DNA from: Thioclava sp. GXIMD2076
GTDB taxonomy: Bacteria > Pseudomonadota > Alphaproteobacteria > Rhodobacterales > Rhodobacteraceae
Length of the DNA: 64,000 bases
Assembly (NCBI RefSeq): GCF_037949795.1
Contig: NZ_CP149932.1
Span: forward strand, 682,001-746,000
Direction of reading: 5' to 3'
Position numbers and translations under genes: made by a program. The notes beneath the pieces are model-generated. The model saw only the letters and a list, made by a program, of their open reading frames with translations, did no database searches and had not been told where the DNA came from. Shown here in pieces: positions 59,217 to 64,000 of this stretch; the first letter of the stretch is position 1; every line of letters starts with the position of its first letter.

Positions 59217-60514
59217 TCCGGCTTTTGCTTGCAGGTCTTTTCGCGCTGACCCTTTCGGTGCCTGCCCGTGCGCTCGACATCCAGCAGGTGACCTCGGAGG
59301 GCGGCATCAAGGCATGGCTCGTCGAGGCGCATGACATCCCCTTCACCGCGCTGCGCATCAGTTTCAAGGGCGGCGCGAGCCTCGATGCGCCCAACAAACG
59401 CGGCGAGATCAATCTGATGACCGCCACGCTCGAAGAGGGCGCGGGCGATATGTCGGCGCAGGATTTTGCCGCCGCCGAAGAGGGGCTGGCGGCCAATTTC
59501 GGTTTTGATGTGGGCGATGACACGCTGACCATCAGTGCGCGGATGCTCAGCGAGAACCGCGATCAGGCGGTGGATCTGCTGCGGCAGGCGTTGATCAATC
59601 CGCGCTTCGACCAGTCGGCGGTGGATCGTGTGCGCGGTCAGGTGCAGGCCATCATCGCCTCCAACGCGCAGGATCCGAACGCTCTCGCCTCCAAGACCTT
59701 CGCCCATGAGGCGTTTGGCGACCATCCCTATGGCAGCTCGATCAACGGCACGGCCGATAGCGTGGCGGCACTGACCCGCGAGGATATGTTCGACGCGAAA
59801 GCCCGCGTGATGGCGAAAGACCGCATGGTGGTTTCGGCTGTTGGCGATATCACCGCCGCCCAGCTGGGCCCGATGCTGGACCATCTTCTGGGCGATCTGC
59901 CCGCCACGGGTGCCGATATGCCTGCCCCCGCCAAACTCGCACTGACCGGTGGCACCACAGTCGTCGATTTCGACACACCGCAATCGGTGGTGGTCTTCGG
60001 TCAGGCGGGTATCGGTATGGACGATCCCGATTTCTTCGCGGCCTTCGTGCTCAACCAGATCCTCGGTGCGGGCGGGTTCTCCTCGCGGCTGATGGACGAG
60101 GTGCGCGAGAAGCGCGGGCTGACCTATGGTATCTACACCTATCTCGTCGATCAGGATCTGGCCAAGACATGGCAGGGCGGGTTCTCCTCGGCCAACGACA
60201 AGACCGCCGAGGCGATCAAGGTGGTGAAGGATCAATGGGCCAAGGCCGCCACCGGTGATATCACCGATAAGGAACTCACCGATGCCAAGACCTATCTGAC
60301 CGGCGCTTACCCGTTGCGCTTCGATGGGAATGGCCAGATCGCGGGGATTCTCGCGGGGATGCAGCTTTCTGACATGCCCGCCGATTATATCAACACCCGC
60401 AATGCCAAGATCGACGCGGTGACCAAGGACGATGTGGCCCGTGTCGCCAAGCGCCTGTTGAAGGCCGATGATCTGCGATTCGTGGTTGTGGGCAAACCCA
60501 CAGGGCTCGAGTAG
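59213..60514 (+). CDS. M16 peptidase-like protein, non-catalytic subunit
   Basis: 433 residues, signal peptide about residues 1-20. It has the M16 fold ('LRISFKGGASLDAPNKRGEI', 'GNGQIAGILAGMQLSDMP', 'RFVVVGKPTGLE') but the HxxEH site is replaced ('INLMTATLEEGAGDM'), so it lacks zinc chemistry. As in mitochondrial processing peptidase alpha, it probably provides substrate-binding surface to the catalytic partner encoded immediately upstream. Confidence 0.88.
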   Translation: MIRLLLAGLFALTLSVPARALDIQQVTSEGGIKAWLVEAHDIPFTALRISFKGGASLDAPNKRGEINLMTATLEEGAGDMSAQDFAAAEEGLAANFGFDVGDDTLTISARMLSENRDQAVDLLRQALINPRFDQSAVDRVRGQVQAIIASNAQDPNALASKTFAHEAFGDHPYGSSINGTADSVAALTREDMFDAKARVMAKDRMVVSAVGDITAAQLGPMLDHLLGDLPATGADMPAPAKLALTGGTTVVDFDTPQSVVVFGQAGIGMDDPDFFAAFVLNQILGAGGFSSRLMDEVREKRGLTYGIYTYLVDQDLAKTWQGGFSSANDKTAEAIKVVKDQWAKAATGDITDKELTDAKTYLTGAYPLRFDGNGQIAGILAGMQLSDMPADYINTRNAKIDAVTKDDVARVAKRLLKADDLRFVVVGKPTGLE

Positions 60515-60547
60515 GCCCCGACACCCGCTTGCCAGATATCCACAGAA

Positions 60548-60584
60548 AAGCCCGTCCGGACCCGTTTCGGACGGGCTTCATTTA
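60548..60584 (+). terminator. Terminator after the M16 pair
   Basis: AAGCCCGTCCG (60548-60558) and CGGACGGGCTT (60568-60578) form an 11-bp stem followed by CATTTAT. It precedes mutL by 22 bases. Confidence 0.75.
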
Positions 60585-60600
60585 TGCTAGGTCTGGTGGC

Positions 60601-62553
60601 ATGACGCTCGACACCCCCAATATGCATCCCCCCGTTACGCATTCTATGCGCCCCGTCATCCGGCAGCTTGATGACGCCGCCGCCAACCGCATCGCGGCAG
60701 GCGAGGTGGTCGAGCGCCCGTCCTCCGCCGTGAAAGAACTGGTGGAAAACGCCATCGATGCGGGCGCCACGCGGGTGGATGTCGCTTATGCCGATGGCGG
60801 CAAAACGATGATCCGCATCACCGATAATGGCTGTGGCATGACTGCCGAGGATCTGCCGCTGGCGCTCTCGCGCCATGCCACCTCCAAGATCGACGGATCG
60901 GATCTGCTGAACATCCACACCTTCGGTTTCCGTGGCGAGGCGCTGCCCTCGCTGGGATCGGTCGGGCGGCTGACCATCACCTCGCGCGCCGAAGGGTTTG
61001 ACGCGGCCACCATCACCGTGAATGGCGGGCAGATCGGGGCCGTGAAACCGGCCGCACTGAACCGCGGCACCGTCGTCGAGCTGCGTGATCTCTTCTACGC
61101 GACCCCCGCGCGGCTGAAATTCATGCGCACCGACCGTGCCGAGGCGCAGGCGATCTCGGATGTGATGAAGCGTCTGGCGATGGCCGAACCCAAGATCAGC
61201 TTCACCCTGCGCGATGTCACCGATGGCAAGCGCGAGCGCGAGATCTTCCGGTTCGATGCCGAACAGGGCGAGATGTTCGATGCGCTGGGGATGCGGCTGG
61301 CCCGCGTGATCGGCCGCGAATTTGCCGATAATGCGATCCCGATCGACGCCGAGCGCGAGGGGGTGCGGCTGACGGGCTATGCGGCGCTGCCCACATATTC
61401 GCGTGGTGCCGCGGTGGAACAGTTCCTGTTCGTCAATAACCGCCCCGTGCGCGACAAGATGCTGATCGGCGCCTTGCGCGCGGCCTATATGGATTTCCTC
61501 TCGCGCGAGCGGCATCCGGCGGCGGCGCTGTTTATCAGCTGTGATCCCGAGCGGGTTGATGTGAACGTGCACCCCGCCAAGGCGGAGGTGCGCTTTCGCG
61601 AATCCCAAGTGGTGCGCGGGCTGATCGTTTCGGGTCTGCGGGCGGCGCTGGGGGGGGCAGGGCATCGTGCCTCGAGCACCGTGGCCGATGCGACTTTGGC
61701 GGCCTTCCGGCCCGAAGCACGACCAGAACCGGCGGCGCAGCAGACCTTTGCCCGCATCTACCAGATGGACCGGCCCAGCATGGGCGCGACCCGCGCCGCC
61801 TATGCCGCCCAAGCGCCCGATTTCCGTCCCGCGCCCGCCTACCCTGCGCCAGCCTGTCCCTCCCCCCCACAGGAAGGCTTCGCGGAAACCACGGCCTTCC
61901 ACGAGGCGCAGCCTACCTATGACGCCCCGTCGGCGCGGTTTGAAACTGCCCCCGCCGCCCCCGATCTGACCGCCCGCCCCTTGGGCGCGGCGCGTGCGCA
62001 GCTCCACGAGAATTACATCGTGGCCCAAACCGAGCGCGGGATGGTGATCGTAGACCAGCATGCCGCCCATGAGCGGCTCGTCTATGAGCGCCTCAAGCGC
62101 CAGATGGCCGAAAACGGCGTGCCCGCACAGGCGCTCCTGATCCCCGAGATCGTCGAGCTGTCGGCAGGGGATGCGGCGCTTCTGCTGGACCATGCCGATA
62201 CCTTGTCCAAACTGGGCCTGAGCATCGAGGAATTTGGTGGCAGCGCCATCGCCGTGCGCGAGACCCCCGCGATTCTGGGCGAGATCAATGCCGAGGCGAT
62301 GCTGCGTGATGTGCTGGATGAGCTTTCCGATCTGGGCGATAGCCAGCTGGTGCAGGCCAAGATCGAGGCGGTTCTGTCGCGCATGGCCTGTCACGGCTCC
62401 ATCCGCTCGGGGCGTCAGATGCGCGCCGAGGAGATGAACGCGCTCCTGCGCGAGATGGAGGCCACGCCCCATTCCGGTCAATGCAATCATGGCCGCCCCA
62501 CCTATGTCGAGTTGAAGCTTTCGGATATCGAGCGGCTTTTCGGCCGCACCTGA
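60601..62553 (+). CDS. mutL: DNA mismatch repair protein MutL
   Basis: 650 residues. GHKL ATPase motifs: 'ELVENAIDAGATRVDV', 'ITDNGCGM', 'TFGFRGEALPSLGSV'; the 'VNVHPAKAEVRF' block ends the N-domain (about residue 335). After a proline/alanine-rich linker the C-domain carries the endonuclease motif DQHAAHERLVYE, so this MutL probably nicks DNA, as expected where MutH is absent. Start at 60601; ATG 60646 is an alternative close to the conserved 'IRQLDDAAANRIAAGEVVER'. Confidence 0.96.
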   Translation: MTLDTPNMHPPVTHSMRPVIRQLDDAAANRIAAGEVVERPSSAVKELVENAIDAGATRVDVAYADGGKTMIRITDNGCGMTAEDLPLALSRHATSKIDGSDLLNIHTFGFRGEALPSLGSVGRLTITSRAEGFDAATITVNGGQIGAVKPAALNRGTVVELRDLFYATPARLKFMRTDRAEAQAISDVMKRLAMAEPKISFTLRDVTDGKREREIFRFDAEQGEMFDALGMRLARVIGREFADNAIPIDAEREGVRLTGYAALPTYSRGAAVEQFLFVNNRPVRDKMLIGALRAAYMDFLSRERHPAAALFISCDPERVDVNVHPAKAEVRFRESQVVRGLIVSGLRAALGGAGHRASSTVADATLAAFRPEARPEPAAQQTFARIYQMDRPSMGATRAAYAAQAPDFRPAPAYPAPACPSPPQEGFAETTAFHEAQPTYDAPSARFETAPAAPDLTARPLGAARAQLHENYIVAQTERGMVIVDQHAAHERLVYERLKRQMAENGVPAQALLIPEIVELSAGDAALLLDHADTLSKLGLSIEEFGGSAIAVRETPAILGEINAEAMLRDVLDELSDLGDSQLVQAKIEAVLSRMACHGSIRSGRQMRAEEMNALLREMEATPHSGQCNHGRPTYVELKLSDIERLFGRT

Positions 62554-62597
62554 TCTCCGGCCTTTATGTGTAACGGACACCGCCTTTGGAACATTTG

Positions 62598-64000
62598 ATG
62601 AACGATCCTCTCCTTCTCGGGCTGGCCGCATTGGCGGCCCTGCTGTTTTTGGCGCTGGTGGCGACCCTGCGCCGCGCGGGCCGTGCGGAAGCCTCGCTCG
62701 CGCAGACCCGCGCATGGGAAGGCGAGGCGCGGCGGATGCGCGAGGCGCTTCTGGTCGAGGAAGCCAATTCCCAGCGTCTGCCGGAGGTCATGGACGAGCT
62801 GCGCCAGACCCGTGCGCGGCTGGAAGGCGAATACCGCCACCGTGTGCAGGCCGAGCAGGCCTTCCACTCGCTCAAGCGCGAGCACGAGGCGCGGCTCGAG
62901 GAGCTGCGCGGCATGAAGCGCGAGATCGAGGACCGGTTCTCGCATGTGGCCTCGGGTGTGTTGCAGCAGAACTCGGAAGCGTTCCTGAAGCTCGTTTCGG
63001 AGCGGTTCCAGACCCACAGCCAAGGCGCGCAGGAAGAGCTCGATCGTCGCCGCGCCGCGATAGAGCATCTGGTAAAACCGCTCGACCAGCGTCTGGGCGA
63101 GATGGGCACCAAGATCGCCGAGCTGGAAAAGGCCCGTGGCGAGGCTTATGGCGCGATCCATAACCAGGTGAAGGCGCTGGCCGAGGGGCAGGCCCATCTG
63201 GGGATGGAAACCCGCAAGCTGGTGCAGGCCCTGCGCGCGCCCAAGACCCGTGGCCGCTGGGGCGAGATGCAGCTGAAACAGGTCTTCGAGATGGCGGGAA
63301 TGACGGAAAATGTCGATTTCCATCTGGAGCAGCATCTGGCGACAGACGAGGGCGCGCGCCGCCCCGATGCGGTGGTGCATATTCCGGGCGGGCGCTCGAT
63401 CGTGGTGGATGCCAAGACACCGCTCGAGGCCTATCTGGATGCGCTCGATGCCGAGACACCAGACCAGCAGGCGGCCCAGCTGGCCCGCCATGCCAGCCAT
63501 ATCCGCACCCATGTGAAGCAGCTGGCCTCCAAATCCTACCAGTCCCAGATCGAGGGCACGCCCGATTTCGTGGTGATGTTCATCCCCGGCGAGACCTTCG
63601 TATCGGCGGCAGCCGAAGCCGATCCCGGTCTGATCGATTACGCCTTCGCGCAGAAGGTGCTGATCGCCACGCCCACCACGCTGATGGCGCTGGTCAAGGC
63701 CATCGCCTATGGCTGGCAGCAGGAGCGTATGGCGCGTAACGCCCTGGAAGTGCAGAAAACCGCTCGCGATCTCTATGACCGGCTGAAGGTCTTCGGCACC
63801 CATGTGGACGGGATAGGCCGCGCCCTCACGCAATCGGTGGACCGCTATAACAAGGCCGTGGGCTCGCTCGAGGGGCGTGTCCTGCCGGCGGCGCGGCGGT
63901 TCGAGGTAATGGGCGTGGTGCCCGAGGAGAACAGCATGGAGAGCCCCACCTTCGTCGAGGCGCATCCGCGCACCCTGTCCTCGCCGCTTCTGGCTGACGA
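62598..64000 (+). CDS. rmuC: DNA recombination protein RmuC (partial)
   Basis: The frame is open from ATG 62598 to the window end (467 codons), so the C-terminus is missing. One N-terminal transmembrane helix (about residues 5-24, 'LLLGLAALAALLFLALVATL') is followed by a long coiled coil and then the RmuC nuclease-like domain ('RGRWGEMQLKQVFEMAGMTE', 'RSIVVDAKTPLEAYLDALDA', 'FVVMFIPGETFVSAA'). RmuC limits DNA inversions at short repeats. It lies 44 bases after mutL, another genome-stability gene. Confidence 0.93.
   Translation, partial: MNDPLLLGLAALAALLFLALVATLRRAGRAEASLAQTRAWEGEARRMREALLVEEANSQRLPEVMDELRQTRARLEGEYRHRVQAEQAFHSLKREHEARLEELRGMKREIEDRFSHVASGVLQQNSEAFLKLVSERFQTHSQGAQEELDRRRAAIEHLVKPLDQRLGEMGTKIAELEKARGEAYGAIHNQVKALAEGQAHLGMETRKLVQALRAPKTRGRWGEMQLKQVFEMAGMTENVDFHLEQHLATDEGARRPDAVVHIPGGRSIVVDAKTPLEAYLDALDAETPDQQAAQLARHASHIRTHVKQLASKSYQSQIEGTPDFVVMFIPGETFVSAAAEADPGLIDYAFAQKVLIATPTTLMALVKAIAYGWQQERMARNALEVQKTARDLYDRLKVFGTHVDGIGRALTQSVDRYNKAVGSLEGRVLPAARRFEVMGVVPEENSMESPTFVEAHPRTLSSPLLAD

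Noticed and set aside
1..64000. CRISPR array
   Set aside because: No set of regularly spaced direct repeats was seen anywhere in the window.

Overview
The window looks like chromosome of a GC-rich alphaproteobacterium of the Rhodobacteraceae (Roseobacter/Rhodobacter group). The reasons are high third-position GC, local gene orders such as lspA-DUF3035 lipoprotein-M16-M16 and flhA-fliR-flhB, an alphaproteobacterial DUF1674/SdhAF4 gene, TTAA-N7-TTAA (CtrA-type) boxes before flagellar genes, and a CCUCCUCCC-loop hairpin of the kind found in Rhodobacterales. The genus cannot be fixed from sequence reading alone; a Thioclava-like lineage is only a guess.

Layout. (1) 1-4740 is an insertion-sequence graveyard. 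A complete-ended IS3-family element (475-1695) sits inside a sibling copy on the opposite strand and abuts the 3' remnant of a membrane protein gene. Next come a small P-loop ATPase gene, a decayed IS66 element and an internally deleted second IS3-type element. (2) 4758-20328 carries two flagellar blocks on the minus strand, flgI-flgL-flgK-flgE-motB and fliJ-like-flhB-fliR-flhA-hypothetical. Between them lie a plus-strand pqiA1-pqiA2-pqiB-pqiC lipid-transport operon, a flavin reductase gene and a candidate 'cuckoo' RNA hairpin. (3) 20428-29208 is core metabolism: cysQ-like, pmbA, DUF2125, ahcY, a GT8 glycosyltransferase, an HD phosphohydrolase and a LacI-family regulator that diverges from a candidate small RNA. 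(4) 29511-40293 is an integrated mobilizable element in the 3' half of a tRNA-Arg(CCT) gene, described below. (5) 40429-64000 is core chromosome again: acnB, tRNA-Pro, a DMT exporter, ygfZ, an ABC exporter, aminotransferases, rsmB, a heparinase-like gene, purH, lspA, two M16 peptidases, mutL and rmuC, which runs off the window.

The island is the most interesting part. It is bounded by 47-bp copies of the tRNA 3' half that differ at exactly two positions, and those two positions pair with each other in the T stem. Reading inward from the tRNA it carries a candidate antisense ctRNA and a Shine-Dalgarno-masking hairpin in front of a RepC-type initiator (no repA or repB). A translationally coupled chain follows: repC, mobC, a ColE1/HEN-like relaxase, an IS3-OrfA-like protein and a metallophosphoesterase. 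Two genes resembling mbeB and mbeD are nested out of frame inside the relaxase gene. The AT-richer cargo holds a GNAT acetyltransferase and a two-gene operon of an OLD-type ATPase/Toprim nuclease plus a small membrane-anchored protein, a candidate anti-phage or anti-plasmid system. The far end has an XRE regulator diverging from two paralogous excisionase-like genes and a tyrosine integrase next to attR.

Working model (inference): the element moves by integrase/excisionase at tRNA-Arg, can replicate through RepC under ctRNA copy control once excised, is mobilized through its relaxase, and carries a defence cassette. In the core, the flagellar genes encode hook, rod-to-filament junction, P ring, stator and export-gate parts, and motB and flgE are probably activated by CtrA.
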